Shown here: one piece after another, positions 1 to 9,188 of the stretch | How the letters are laid out: the number at the start of each line of letters is the position of its first letter | Position numbering within the stretch: position 1 is the stretch's first letter | NCBI RefSeq assembly: GCF_013280595.1 | Contig: NZ_JAAATY010000041.1 | Coordinates: 1-64,000 of the forward strand | Reading direction: 5' to 3' | Length of the DNA: 64,000 nt | From: Kibdelosporangium persicum | GTDB lineage: Bacteria > Actinomycetota > Actinomycetes > Mycobacteriales > Pseudonocardiaceae | Notes under the pieces: generated by a model | Databases searched by the model: none | The model's input: only the letters and a program-made list of their open reading frames with translations | What the model was told of the DNA's origin: nothing | Program-made: the position numbers and the translations under genes

Positions 1-134
1 CTCAAAGCGACCAGAAGGACCAAGAGCCACAACCCAAGGCAACCTGAAGGACCAAGAGCCACAACCCAAGGCGACCAGAAGGGGCAAGAGCCACAACCCA
101 AGGCAACCTGAAGAACCAGGAACCACAACCAACC
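1..134. repeat. 32-bp tandem repeat (minisatellite-like), cut by the left edge
   Basis: About four copies of a 32-bp unit run from base 9 (9-40, 41-72, 73-104, and a degenerating copy from 105). The common core is CAAGAGCCACAACCCAAGGC. The first ten bases alternate between GACCAGAAGG and AACCTGAAGG, so there is a 64-bp higher-order period. The unit is not a multiple of three, so it cannot encode a constant peptide repeat. It lies 3' of the SARP gene, which ends at 171. The array probably continues to the left of the window. Confidence 0.85.
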
Positions 135-170
135 CACGGCGTTTCGCACCGGATTGGACCACCGGAAACG

Positions 171-3100
171 TTAAGCCTCATCCAATAACGACTGCATCTG
201 CCGGGCACGCTGCTCAGTCAAACGCTGCCCACGTTCCTGCGCGAGCCGGACAGCGTGCGTGATGTAAACCCGTGCCTCATAACGGTGTCCCAGCGCGAGC
301 TGCACGTACGCCAACTCGGTCAACGCTCGTGCTTCAAGCAAGAGTTGCCCACCGGTACGCAGCTTGATCAGTGCCTGCTCGCTGTACGTCAAGGCCAGCT
401 CCGCGTCACCTGCTTCGCGGTGGGCGCCCGCCAGCCCGATCAGGATGGACGTTTCGCCGTACCGGAAGCCGATTCGCCGGGCCAGGCGCAGCGCCTCGGT
501 GTAACCGGTGATCGCGCGCAGGAAGTGGCCTCGTCTGCTGTGGACGGTCGCGATGATCTCCAGCGCGCCGGTTTCGCTGCGCCGGTCGCCGATCTGGGTG
601 CTCAGGCGCATCGCTTCGTCGGCGTGGGCGAGTGCCGTGTCGTAGTTCTCCCGGTCGCAGTGGATTTCGGCGAGGCAGACCAGCGTGATGAGTTCGCCGA
701 AGCGTTCGCCGATCTCCCGGCAGTAGTCGAGCACCTGGTGTTGCAGCCGGACCGCCTTGTCGAGTTCGCCGAGGTTCCAGTAGGCGATGCCGAGTCCGTT
801 CAGAGCACGGAAAGCCGCCGCCTGGTTTCCGGTTTCCCGGCTCAGCGCAAGCGATTGCTCGTGCCATTCCAAGGCGGTCGCCGGACGTCCTGACGACGTG
901 TGCGCGACGCCGATGTAGTTCAGCGCGAGGATTTCCGCCAGCTGGTTGCCGGTCCTGCGGCTGGCGTCCAGTGCCTTACGGTGGCAGTCCTCGGCGAACT
1001 GGGGCCGGCCTTGCTGGATGTGGATCCGGCCGAGGTTGTGCAACGCCTGCGCGGCGGCGTCCAGGTCCGCGATCTGTTCGGCGACCGCCAGCGCCTGCTT
1101 GTGGTAGTCGATCGCCCGCTCGTAGTCGCTCAGGTTGTACGCCATCAGGCCGAGTACGTCCAACATCGAGATCTGCGCGGACGGTTCCCCGGCTTCTTGT
1201 GCCGCGCGGAATGCGGCTTCGAACGCGGTGAGTGCTTCCCGGGCGTAGCCACGAGCCTGCAGATATCCGCGCAGCACGTCGACAAGCCGCCATGCGTACG
1301 GGCGAAGCACGGGATGGGACGCGGCCCAGGTCACGACGGCGACGAGGTTGTAGCGCTCCTCGTCCAGCCACCGCAACGCGGTCGTCTCGGTCAACGGCGC
1401 GGGGTGGACGGTGGGATCGGGCAACGGCAATCGCGGTGTCGTCGGGTACAACAGGCGTGCCGCGGCATTCGCCGTGTGCAGGTAGAAGTCCGCCAGCCGG
1501 GTCAGTGCTTCGGTGGAGTCCGGTACGCGCTGCTGCGAGAGCGCGTACTCACGGATCAGGTCGTGGAACTGGTACCGCTCACCGGATTCCCGGTGCAGCA
1601 ACGCGGCCGCCGTCAACCGGTCGAGCGCACGGCTGGTCTCCGGCACCGGTTCGCCGAAGAGGGCGGCGGCCGCGCCTACTCCGATGTCCGGGCCTGGGGC
1701 GAGGCCCAGCAAGCGGAACAGCACCTGGTCGGATTCCCTGAGCCGCAAATAGGAGTGGTCGAACGCGACGCGCACCGCGGACGCCTCGTCGCCGTCGATC
1801 GCGAGTTCCGGGAGCCGCCCGGACTGCTTCATCTCCTCGACGTACTCGGCGATTCGCCGATGCGGGTTGGCGGCCAGGTTGGCTCCGGCGATCCGCAGGG
1901 CGAGCGGCAGGTTCGCGCACGCCGTCACCAGGTCCAGCAGCGCGTCCGGTTCGGCCTCGGCTCGCTGGGTCCCGACCAGTTCGGTGAGCACCGCGGCCGA
2001 TTCCCAGTCCGTCAGGACATCCAGCGGCAGATGGTCCGCTCCCGGGTTGACGACCAGGCCACGCAGGTCGCTGCGACTGGTGATCAGCACGTGGCAGCCG
2101 GGGTCGGCGGGCAGCAACGGCCGCACCTGCTCGGCGTCGACGGCGTTGTCAAGCACCACCAACATCCGCTTGTCGGTGAGCAGGCTGCGGTACAGCGCCG
2201 CCTGGTCCTGTAGGTCGGCCGGGATCTCGTCGCGGCCGACGCCCAGTGCGCGCAGGAAACGGCTCAGCACGGTGGCGGGAGCCAACGGCGGGTCTGCCGC
2301 GTAGCCCTGCAGGTTCACGTACAGCTGGCCGTCGGGGAAACGGTCTCGCACGATATGCGCGAAGTGCAGGATGAGCGCGGTCTTGCCGATTCCGGGCGGC
2401 CCGGACACGACCGTGATCGGGCCGCGCGTCTCCATCAGCCGGTCGATCGTGTCCTGCCTGCCGACGAAGTCGCGCAGGGCCGCCGGGAGCTGGTTGATCG
2501 GCGCGGTCGTGGCGGGCTGTCCGTCGCGGTCGATCACCGGCTGGTCGGCCAGGATCGTGCGCTGGATCTGCTGGAGCCGTGGCCCCGGGTCGATGCCCAG
2601 CTCGTCGCGGAACTTCCGGTGCACCGTGCGGTACGTGTCCAGCGCGTCGGCCAGCCGGTCGGAGCGGTGCAGCGCCTGGATCAGCTGCACCCAGAACTGT
2701 TCCTGCCAGGGGTGTTCCTTGGTCAGCTGGACCAGTTCGCCGATCACTTCGCGGTGCCTGCCCAAGTCCAGGTGCACCTGGATACGCCGCTCCACGGTGC
2801 GCAGCCGGTCCTCCGCGAGTTCGGCGACGGCCTCCCGCTGCAACGACTCGGAGGGCACGTCGATGAGTGCCGGGCCACGCCAGCACGCCAGCGCGTCGTC
2901 CAGGTTGGTCAGCTCTTCGAGCAGGTCGCCGGACCGGGCTGCCTGCCGGGCCGCCATCGTCAGGTCCCGGAACCGCAACAGGTCGAGCTGGCCGGGCCGG
3001 ACGTTGATCAGGTATCCGTCCGGGCGGGTCTCGATCAGTGAGTCGTCACCGAGGATCCGCCGCAGCCGCATCACGTACAGCTGGACGCTCTTGCGCGCGG

Positions 3101-3278
3101 TGGCGGGCGGACGCTCGCCCCACAGCCGCTCGCCGAGCTGGTCCATCGACACCGTGGCGTTGGCCTGCAGCAGCAAGGTCGCCAGCAGAACACGCAGCTT
3201 GGGCCCGTTGACCGCGACACGTTCGCCGTCGCGGACGACCTCGAGCGGGCCCAGTACCCCGTAACGAAGTTCGGTCAT
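171..3278 (-). CDS. AfsR/SARP-family transcriptional regulator (OmpR-type wHTH, BTAD, NB-ARC, TPR)
   Basis: About 1035 aa. Residues 1-95 are an OmpR-like winged helix typical of SARP activators (ELRYGVLGPLEV start), followed by a bacterial transcriptional activation domain to about residue 245. Next is an NB-ARC ATPase with P-loop GPPGIGKT near residue 295 and Walker B VVLDNAVD, then C-terminal tetratricopeptide repeats from about residue 640 to the end. The order is that of Streptomyces AfsR, a cytoplasmic regulator that activates secondary metabolism genes. Two adjacent ATG codons lie at the start; I chose the second because GGGG sits just before them. The target genes are not visible here, since no biosynthetic cluster is present in the window. 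Confidence 0.9.
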   Translation of the reverse strand: MTELRYGVLGPLEVVRDGERVAVNGPKLRVLLATLLLQANATVSMDQLGERLWGERPPATARKSVQLYVMRLRRILGDDSLIETRPDGYLINVRPGQLDLLRFRDLTMAARQAARSGDLLEELTNLDDALACWRGPALIDVPSESLQREAVAELAEDRLRTVERRIQVHLDLGRHREVIGELVQLTKEHPWQEQFWVQLIQALHRSDRLADALDTYRTVHRKFRDELGIDPGPRLQQIQRTILADQPVIDRDGQPATTAPINQLPAALRDFVGRQDTIDRLMETRGPITVVSGPPGIGKTALILHFAHIVRDRFPDGQLYVNLQGYAADPPLAPATVLSRFLRALGVGRDEIPADLQDQAALYRSLLTDKRMLVVLDNAVDAEQVRPLLPADPGCHVLITSRSDLRGLVVNPGADHLPLDVLTDWESAAVLTELVGTQRAEAEPDALLDLVTACANLPLALRIAGANLAANPHRRIAEYVEEMKQSGRLPELAIDGDEASAVRVAFDHSYLRLRESDQVLFRLLGLAPGPDIGVGAAAALFGEPVPETSRALDRLTAAALLHRESGERYQFHDLIREYALSQQRVPDSTEALTRLADFYLHTANAAARLLYPTTPRLPLPDPTVHPAPLTETTALRWLDEERYNLVAVVTWAASHPVLRPYAWRLVDVLRGYLQARGYAREALTAFEAAFRAAQEAGEPSAQISMLDVLGLMAYNLSDYERAIDYHKQALAVAEQIADLDAAAQALHNLGRIHIQQGRPQFAEDCHRKALDASRRTGNQLAEILALNYIGVAHTSSGRPATALEWHEQSLALSRETGNQAAAFRALNGLGIAYWNLGELDKAVRLQHQVLDYCREIGERFGELITLVCLAEIHCDRENYDTALAHADEAMRLSTQIGDRRSETGALEIIATVHSRRGHFLRAITGYTEALRLARRIGFRYGETSILIGLAGAHREAGDAELALTYSEQALIKLRTGGQLLLEARALTELAYVQLALGHRYEARVYITHAVRLAQERGQRLTEQRARQMQSLLDEA

Positions 3279-3380
3279 CATCCCCAGCATCGCTCTTGAC
3301 CCGGAAAAACGTTCACCACGCTGCGTGTTCTCGCTAGGCGGAGGGTAACGGCCGAATGGCGGAGCAGGGCGGAGATCAAC

Positions 3381-3407
3381 GCAACAGCCGTGCAGTCGTG
3401 CTGTTGC
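3381..3407. terminator. small hairpin between two convergent-spaced regulator genes
   Basis: GCAACAGC (3381-3388) pairs with GCTGTTGC (3400-3407) across an 11-nt loop. It lies just past the stop of the NB-ARC gene that ends at 3438 on the minus strand, so it may terminate that transcript. There is no T-run, so this is a weak call. Confidence 0.35.
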
Positions 3408-3437
3408 CCGCTGGAAACCGGCGCGTTGACGGTGGCA

Positions 3438-5720
3438 CTACGCGCGCACTGTGGCCAGCCACTGTCCGGGCGTCGTCGTCGCCAGCTCGGCCGATTCGCG
3501 GGCTTCGGTGCCGTCGATCAGCTGCCGGGCTTCGGCCCAGTGCGCCTCGGCCGTGGCCGGGTCGTCGGTGACGGTCGCGGCGGCGAGGTCACGCAACGTC
3601 CGGGCCTGCCACAACGGCAGGTCCAAGGCCGCCCACAGGTCCAGCGCCGAGCTCAGGGTCTGCCGCGCCGCGGCCGGATCGCCGGACGCCAGGTGCAGTT
3701 CGCCGAGGGTGCGGGTGATCAGTGCGACGCCGAACCGGTCCTGCCTGCGGGTGCACGTTTCCAGGGCTTCGGCCAGCGTCTTGGCCGCCTCGGCGTGCTT
3801 GCCGATCCGCAGGGCGGCCTTGGCCCACGACTGACGCGCGTACGCGGCTCCCAGGTCGTCGCCGAGCTCGTCAAGGATGGTCACGGCCTGGGCGGCGAGA
3901 TCCGCCGCGGCGGCGTACTCGCCGACAGCACGGTGGCAGAGGCTGAGGCCACGCAACGACAACGCGGCACCGCGTTGGTCACCGGCCTTCTGGTACACCT
4001 CGATGCAACGCTGGAACTGGGCTGTCGCCGCGGCGATGTCGCCCTTGTCGCGGCTGATCGCGCCGAGACCGTAGTTCGCGACCGCCACGACGCCGAGGTG
4101 GTCGATCTCCTCGCCCAACACGGCCGCCGCACCCAGGTCGATGACGGCGGCGTCCGTCACCGCGAGTTCACGGTTGACGGTGCCCATGCCCACGAGGGCG
4201 GCGGCCAGCGTGGTGTCGTCGCCGATGACCGCGGCGAGTTTCGCGGCCCGCCGGAAATGGGTGAGCGCCGCGGGGAAGTCGTCCTTTTCCGCGTGCAGCT
4301 GGCCAAGCCCGGCGAGCGCGGCCGCTTCGGCCTGCTGGTCGCCCACCGCGCTGGTCACCTCAAGAGCGACCTCCTGGGTGCGCTGCCATTCGTCGAACTC
4401 GTTGCGTGCGGAGAAGGGCGTGGCCAGCGACGAGACCAGCGAGACGATCGTGTTGTAGTTGATCCGCAGCTCGTAGGCGCGTTCCACCATGCGCACGACC
4501 GCGGCGGACTCCGACTTGAGCCACTCCGCCGGATCGGCCCGGACCTCCCGCACCAGCGCCGGGTCGACCGTGATGTCCGGCAACGTCACCGGGCGCAGGG
4601 ACACCGTGATCCTGGGCAGGTCACGGCCGCACTCGTTGATCAACATCATCCAGGTGGCCATCGTGCGGGTCACCGCGGCGGCCATGCCGACACCGGACTC
4701 GTGCTGCTCGGCGCCGAACAGCTGGACCAGGTCGTGCAACCGGTAACGGACCCGGCCGATCGCGTCGACCCCGGCGACTTCCAGCAGCCGCAGGTCGACC
4801 AGGTGCTCGACGATGTCCTCGGCTTCCCGCGGGGACACGTCCAGCAACGGCGCCACCGGCCACCAGCCGAAGTCCGGCAGGTCGAGCACGGACAACAGGT
4901 GGAACGCCCGGCGTTGCCGCTCGTCGAGTTCGGCGTAGTTCAGCCCGAGGCTGGACCGGATCGCCAGGTCGCCGACGGTCAGCTCGTCCAGCCTGCGGTG
5001 CTCGTCGGACAGCCGGACGACCAGCGACTTCAGCGGCCAGTGCGGCCTGGCCAGCAGCTTCGCCCCGGCCGCGCGGACCGCGAGCGGCAGGCCGCCGCAC
5101 AGTTCGACGATGCGCTCGGCCTCGGCGCGCTGGCTTTCCACCCGCTCGGCGCCGATGATCAGGCTGAGCAGCTCGATCGCCGAATCCATGGCGAGGAAGT
5201 CCAGTTCGAGGGACTCGGCGTTGTCCAGCCCGGTCAGCCGGGACCGGCTGGTGACGATGACGAGGCTGCTCCGGTCGCCCGGCAGCAACGGGCGCACCTG
5301 GTGCTCGCCGCGTGCGTTGTCCAGCACGATGATCAGCCGGCGGCCGGCGGCCCTGGCTCGGTACTGCTCGATGCGTTCGTCCGTGCTGACCGGGACGGCG
5401 GACGCGGGCACCCCCAGCGCCTGCAGGAAACGCCCGAGCACTTCGTGGGCGTCGACCTCACGGCCGGTGGCGCCACGCAAGTCGGCGAACAGTTGACCGT
5501 CCGGGAACTGGCCGGTCAGCTTGTGCGCGGCGTGCACGGCGAGCGCCGACTTCCCCACGCCGCCGAACCCGGAGACGACCACCGTGCGCTTGCCCTGCTG
5601 CGTGCCTATCCGCAGGATCGCGGCGACGTCCGCGTCGCGGCCGGTGAACTCGCCGACGTCGGGCGGGAGGTTGCGCGGCAGGAGGTTGTCGTCCGGCTGG
5701 ACGCCAGTCGGGGTCTCCAC
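3438..5720 (-). CDS. NB-ARC/TPR STAND protein without an obvious DNA-binding domain
   Basis: 760 aa. After a short N-terminus the NB-ARC P-loop GFGGVGKS lies at residues 51-58, with Walker B-like LIIVLDNARG and the GLPLAVRAAG (GxP) motif of the ARC region. The C-terminal half, from about residue 430, is TPR-like helical repeats. No wHTH, XRE, TIR or other effector domain precedes the ATPase, so it is either a scaffold/sensor or works with a partner. The GTG start at 5720 has no strong ribosome site. It shares strand and architecture with the SARP regulator 160 bp downstream, and the two may form one regulatory unit (inference). Confidence 0.82.
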   Translation of the reverse strand: METPTGVQPDDNLLPRNLPPDVGEFTGRDADVAAILRIGTQQGKRTVVVSGFGGVGKSALAVHAAHKLTGQFPDGQLFADLRGATGREVDAHEVLGRFLQALGVPASAVPVSTDERIEQYRARAAGRRLIIVLDNARGEHQVRPLLPGDRSSLVIVTSRSRLTGLDNAESLELDFLAMDSAIELLSLIIGAERVESQRAEAERIVELCGGLPLAVRAAGAKLLARPHWPLKSLVVRLSDEHRRLDELTVGDLAIRSSLGLNYAELDERQRRAFHLLSVLDLPDFGWWPVAPLLDVSPREAEDIVEHLVDLRLLEVAGVDAIGRVRYRLHDLVQLFGAEQHESGVGMAAAVTRTMATWMMLINECGRDLPRITVSLRPVTLPDITVDPALVREVRADPAEWLKSESAAVVRMVERAYELRINYNTIVSLVSSLATPFSARNEFDEWQRTQEVALEVTSAVGDQQAEAAALAGLGQLHAEKDDFPAALTHFRRAAKLAAVIGDDTTLAAALVGMGTVNRELAVTDAAVIDLGAAAVLGEEIDHLGVVAVANYGLGAISRDKGDIAAATAQFQRCIEVYQKAGDQRGAALSLRGLSLCHRAVGEYAAAADLAAQAVTILDELGDDLGAAYARQSWAKAALRIGKHAEAAKTLAEALETCTRRQDRFGVALITRTLGELHLASGDPAAARQTLSSALDLWAALDLPLWQARTLRDLAAATVTDDPATAEAHWAEARQLIDGTEARESAELATTTPGQWLATVRA

Positions 5721-6045
5721 TGGTTACCCGAGCCCATGCGGCCGGGTGGGACGCCGTTCCCCACTGCTCGAGCGTGTGGACACGGCCCTCACGATAGCCC
5801 TCCAGCGCTCGTGCCGACCGCGGTGGCTTCGTCGAAGTTGCACACGTCGTCATTCCCCCAAGCCGGAACCTGACGCGGAATTGTCCCACAACTGGCCGCC
5901 TCGGCAACCTCCCGGTCGCGGGCGTCCGTCCGTGTATATGTACCTGACGAAAGCGTCGTGCGCCGATCTGTCGCTGACAGTTCCGGATGACGGTGGCGTT
6001 GCGTGCGCGTAAACGTTGACACATCGGTCTTCGACCATGATCCTA
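5721..6045. other. intergenic region with no recognisable gene
   Basis: This stretch separates the minus-strand NB-ARC gene from the plus-strand glucanase gene and should hold both promoters. I see no convincing reading frame, hairpin or repeat in it apart from the palindrome that begins at 6046. Confidence 0.5.
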
Positions 6046-6059
6046 TGAGAGCGCTCTCA
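6046..6059. promoter_or_regulatory. LacI-family operator-like palindrome upstream of the glucanase
   Basis: TGAGAGCGCTCTCA is a perfect 14-bp palindrome 110 bp upstream of the glucanase start. It has the GAGCGCTC core bound by LacI-family repressors such as CebR and BglR, which control glycoside hydrolases in actinomycetes. No LacI-type repressor gene is in the window, so the regulator would act in trans. Confidence 0.7.
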
Positions 6060-6169
6060 CGTCACTGACGGGAAAAGCGCACGTCAGCGCCCTGGAAGTA
6101 CCTGCCCGGTGCCCGGCACCGCCCCTGCAGAGGGCGCTGACGAGGCTCCGACCCTGAGGAGAACAGCAG

Positions 6170-7339
6170 GTGCTCAACAAACGGAAAGTCATGGCGATTC
6201 TCACCGCGGCGGCGTCCGTCGCCGCCGGAATGACAGCCTTGGTCACCAGCGCGCAGGCCGTGCCGGAGACCATCCCGCTTGTCATCCAGAACAGTTCCGG
6301 GCGCAGCGATCCGGTGTACATCTACAACCTCGGAACGCAACTGTCGTCCGGGAGGCAAGGCTGGGCCGACGCGAACGGCACGTTCCACGCGTGGCCGGCG
6401 GGCGCGAATCCGCCGGCGCCCGCACCGGACGCGGCCATCCCCGGGCCGGCCAACGGCCAGACGAAGACCATCCAGATCCCGAAGTTCTCCGGCCGGATCT
6501 ACTTCTCCTACGGCCAGAAGCTGGTCTTCAAGCTCGCCACCGGCGGCCTGGTGCAGCCCGCCGTGCAGAACCCCGGTGATCCCAACGTGAACATCCTGTT
6601 CAACTGGTCCGAGTACACGCTCAACGACTCCGGCCTGTGGATCAACAGCACTCAGGTGGACATGTTCTCGGCGCCGTACGCGGTCGGCGTGAAAGGCGGC
6701 GACGGTCAGGTCCGCACCACCGGCCACCTGAAACCAGGCGGGTACGCGGCCGTGTTCAACGGCCTGCGCTCGCAGGGATGGGGCAGCCTGATCCGCGACA
6801 ACGGCTTGCGTGCGTTGTCTCCCGGCCATGGTGTCGGCGTCGGTGCGTTGCCCGCCAACGTGATGAGCGACTACATCGATCGCGTCTGGTCGCACTACAC
6901 GACCAACACGCTGACGGTCACGCCCTTCTCGAACCAGCCGAACGTCAAGTACTACGGCCGGGTCTCCGGCAACACCATGACGTTCACCAACTCGTCCGGC
7001 GGGGTCGCGACCTCGTTCCAGAAACCGGACTCGGACAGCGTCTTCGGCTGTTACAAGCTGCTGGACGCACCGAACGACCAGGTTCGCGGGCCGATCTCGC
7101 GCACGCTGTGCGCCGGGTTCAACCGCTCCACCCTGATCGTCAACCCGAACCAGCCGGACCCGAACAACGCGAACTTCTACCGGGACTCGGTGACCAACCA
7201 CTACTCCCGGCTGATCCATTCGCAGATGGTCGACGGCAAGGCGTACGGCTTCGCCTTCGACGACGTCGGCGCGCACGAATCCCTTGTGCACGACGGCAAC
7301 CCGCAGCAGGCCTCCATGACGCTGGACCCGCTGAGCTAG
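6170..7339 (+). CDS. secreted glycoside hydrolase family 64 beta-1,3-glucanase
   Basis: 389 aa. A Sec signal peptide ends in the AQA cleavage site at residue 30. The rest matches the GH64 laminaripentaose-producing endo-beta-1,3-glucanases, which degrade fungal or plant beta-1,3-glucan outside the cell. The catalytic pair appears as Glu148 (NWSEYT) and Asp164 (TQVDMF); their 16-residue spacing equals that of the two catalytic residues of the Streptomyces matensis enzyme. The family usually spans about 370-400 aa, so the protein is complete without an extra carbohydrate-binding module. The GTG start follows GAGGAGA with 7-nt spacing. A LacI-type palindrome at 6046 suggests sugar-responsive repression, and a strong hairpin follows the stop. 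Confidence 0.88.
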   Translation: MLNKRKVMAILTAAASVAAGMTALVTSAQAVPETIPLVIQNSSGRSDPVYIYNLGTQLSSGRQGWADANGTFHAWPAGANPPAPAPDAAIPGPANGQTKTIQIPKFSGRIYFSYGQKLVFKLATGGLVQPAVQNPGDPNVNILFNWSEYTLNDSGLWINSTQVDMFSAPYAVGVKGGDGQVRTTGHLKPGGYAAVFNGLRSQGWGSLIRDNGLRALSPGHGVGVGALPANVMSDYIDRVWSHYTTNTLTVTPFSNQPNVKYYGRVSGNTMTFTNSSGGVATSFQKPDSDSVFGCYKLLDAPNDQVRGPISRTLCAGFNRSTLIVNPNQPDPNNANFYRDSVTNHYSRLIHSQMVDGKAYGFAFDDVGAHESLVHDGNPQQASMTLDPLS

Positions 7340-7344
7340 CCGGA

Positions 7345-7371
7345 ACCGGCGGCGGCCTGGCCGCCGCCGGT
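7345..7371. terminator. bidirectional hairpin terminator
   Basis: ACCGGCGGCGGC (7345-7356) and GCCGCCGCCGGT (7360-7371) form a perfect 12-bp stem with a 3-nt loop. It sits between the convergent glucanase gene (ends 7339) and the membrane protein gene (ends 7383), so it can end both transcripts. There is no T-run, as is common in actinomycetes. Confidence 0.75.
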
Positions 7372-7382
7372 CCGTGTCGACC

Positions 7383-7931
7383 TCACTGGATGTCCGCCGT
7401 CAGCCTGGTTGAGATCGCCTTCACCGCGGCATGCGGATCGTCGGCCCGGAAGCGGATCGTGGTCACGCCGTCGACCGGCTCGCGGAGCACGAGCGTCACG
7501 TCGGTCTGGTTGCCGATCACGATGTTCAGCGTGTCGTCCGTGCGGTCGATCGTCGGTCCATTGTGGTCTTTTCGATGCACGCGCGCGGACCCGATCGACG
7601 ACAGTGGCACGCGCAGCTCGAACATCGAACCCTCCCGCAGCACAAGGGTGTCGCCGGTCAGGTAGTGCGGCCAGGTGACCATGACCGCGCCGATACCCAC
7701 GACCTGCAACAGCGTGAGCACGTCGATGACGTGGATCCACCACCATGGCACCAGCAAGCCGACCACGGCCGTTTCCAGAGTCAGCGCGCCTGTCAGCACG
7801 ACGATCATCGGTATCTGCTCGCGGGCGTATCCGATCTCGACGTCCGACGGGCCCAATCCCTTCCTGCGCCGCCTGATCCACCACCACAGGCTCGCCAGGC
7901 CGTGCCACTGGGCCAGCAGAAGCCTTCTCAT
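7383..7931 (-). CDS. small membrane protein with PH-like domain
   Basis: 182 aa. Two hydrophobic segments (about residues 39-62 and 65-90) follow a basic N-terminus with a Trp-rich stretch. After them comes a beta-rich region (about 95-180) that resembles bacterial PH-like domains, which usually face the cytoplasm. Its start overlaps the stop of the MerR gene by an ATGA, so the two are almost certainly co-transcribed and translationally coupled. The function is unknown; a role in membrane or envelope stress under MerR control is only inference. Confidence 0.6.
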   Translation of the reverse strand: MRRLLLAQWHGLASLWWWIRRRRKGLGPSDVEIGYAREQIPMIVVLTGALTLETAVVGLLVPWWWIHVIDVLTLLQVVGIGAVMVTWPHYLTGDTLVLREGSMFELRVPLSSIGSARVHRKDHNGPTIDRTDDTLNIVIGNQTDVTLVLREPVDGVTTIRFRADDPHAAVKAISTRLTADIQ

Positions 7932-8620
7932 GACCGCATCGCCTGCCGGAGCACCTCGGCCTGCGCGGGCTTCAACGCCTCCAGCACGGCGACGCTGAAC
8001 GGATGGTCCAGGTCCACCTCGGCGGGCATCAGCCCGGCCGGGATGGCACGGGCCAGGTCGGCCGCCAGCGGGGCGACGCGGGGATCGTCGGCCGGGGCGT
8101 CCGCCAGTTCCTCCAGCCGCCGGGCCAGTTCGGCGCCGAGCCGGGCGTCCGGGGCGTGGTCCCGCAACGCGGAGACGACTTCCGCCCGTTCGGGTGCCAT
8201 GTCCAGCAGCGCGAGCAGTTCGCGCTCGAGTGCGGCGATCTCGCCGGGCGGTGCGGGCATCCCGGCCAGCAACGCGGTCACCTCGGGGGAGACGGTCGAG
8301 GACTGGTCGATCAGGACAGCGAGCCGGGCCCGGCGCTCGCGGATCGCCGCCTCCTGGCGAGCCAGGTCCGCGTCCAGCGCGACGAGGAGTTCGTGCAGGT
8401 CACGGCCCTGCTCGTCGGCCAGGGCATCGCGTACCTCGTCCAGGCTCAGGCCGAGTTCGGTGAGCCGGCGGATGCGTGCCAGCACGATCACGTCACGCAG
8501 GCCGTAGTCGCGATAGCCGTTCGCGCGCCGCGCGGGTTCCGGCAGCAGGCCGCGGTGGTGGTAGTGCCTGATCGCCCGCGTGGAGAGCTGGACCAGGTCA
8601 GCGAGTTCCCCGATGCGCAT
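7928..8620 (-). CDS. MerR-family transcriptional regulator
   Basis: 230 aa. The N-terminal 70 residues are the MerR winged helix: MRIGELADLVQLSTRAIRHY, then the HRGLLPEPARRANGYRDY signature. A helical coiled-coil region follows, and then a C-terminal domain (about 120-230) rich in Ala, Leu and acidic residues that may sense a ligand. No Cys-rich metal site is seen, so it is not of the metal-sensing branch. A dyad operator (8633-8655) lies just upstream of the start codon. That places the promoter so close that the transcript may be leaderless. It overlaps the PH-like membrane gene by 4 nt. Confidence 0.85.
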   Translation of the reverse strand: MRIGELADLVQLSTRAIRHYHHRGLLPEPARRANGYRDYGLRDVIVLARIRRLTELGLSLDEVRDALADEQGRDLHELLVALDADLARQEAAIRERRARLAVLIDQSSTVSPEVTALLAGMPAPPGEIAALERELLALLDMAPERAEVVSALRDHAPDARLGAELARRLEELADAPADDPRVAPLAADLARAIPAGLMPAEVDLDHPFSVAVLEALKPAQAEVLRQAMRS

Positions 8621-8632
8621 GCGGCCAGTAAA

Positions 8633-8655
8633 GACCTTGACGCTACGACAAGGTC
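8633..8655 (-). promoter_or_regulatory. MerR-type operator/promoter dyad
   Basis: GACCTTG and CAAGGTC form a perfect 7-bp dyad separated by 9 nt, 13 bp upstream of the MerR start codon. Position and layout fit an autoregulated MerR promoter, where the regulator binds between the -35 and -10 elements. Confidence 0.65.
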
Positions 8656-8718
8656 AAACCGCCCGTCAGGCATTACCGTGGAGGAATCCATGCACCAGCG
8701 TCGGTGGTGGAGGTGCCG

Positions 8719-9177
8719 ATGGGACTGTGGCGACTGGGACCGCGGCGAAAGGCCAGGGCGGCCGAGCCGGCAGGCGACCTGGCCGGTCGCTTGGCGGCCT
8801 TGATCGATCTGGTCGACCAGGGCATCAGGGCCCAGCCCAACGCCGAGGAGACGATTGCCGAGTGCTGCCGCCCTGGCACGCCACCGGCTGACGTCGCCCG
8901 TCGCGGCGGCCGGATCGTCAGCGAGTACGCCCGGCTGCACCGCGACGCCACGGACCTCGGCTGCGCTCCCGGCTCCTTGCAGGAGCGTGTCGCCGAGCTG
9001 TTGCTCTACCACGCCACGACTGTCGAGGACTGCATCAGGCTGGCGTTCTCCAAGTTCTGGAGCCCACATGCCCCGCGCCACGGCCACTCGCACAGCGGCC
9101 TCGGCGAGCCTGCTCGCACGCTGCGTGAATCCCGTGTCGCGCTTCAGATGTGGCTCGACGAGGTGCGAGCCGGTTGA
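8719..9177 (+). CDS. hypothetical protein
   Basis: 152 aa, predicted soluble and helical, starting with a basic stretch (MGLWRLGPRRKARAA). It has two separated Cys residues (TIAECCRPG and DLGCAPG) and an HHATT-like helix, but no motif that I recognise. ATG 8719 is preferred over the upstream GTG because GGAGG precedes it with a 5-nt spacer. It is divergent from the MerR gene, so the dyad at 8633 could influence both. Confidence 0.55.
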   Translation: MGLWRLGPRRKARAAEPAGDLAGRLAALIDLVDQGIRAQPNAEETIAECCRPGTPPADVARRGGRIVSEYARLHRDATDLGCAPGSLQERVAELLLYHATTVEDCIRLAFSKFWSPHAPRHGHSHSGLGEPARTLRESRVALQMWLDEVRAG

Positions 9178-9188
9178 CGGGCAGCCGG

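Noticed and set aside
1-134. Possible CRISPR array
   Set aside because: The copies are directly adjacent with no unique spacers, so it is a tandem repeat.
2-208. Minus-strand 68-codon frame through the left repeat
   Set aside because: The 32-bp unit shifts frame in each copy, so the translation is not a real repeat protein.
3390-5873. Long plus-strand open frame (827 codons) opposite the NB-ARC gene
   Set aside because: It is a GC-bias shadow: the minus-strand frame has clear NB-ARC and TPR motifs, and the plus-strand translation is Arg/Gln/Gly-rich without any domain.
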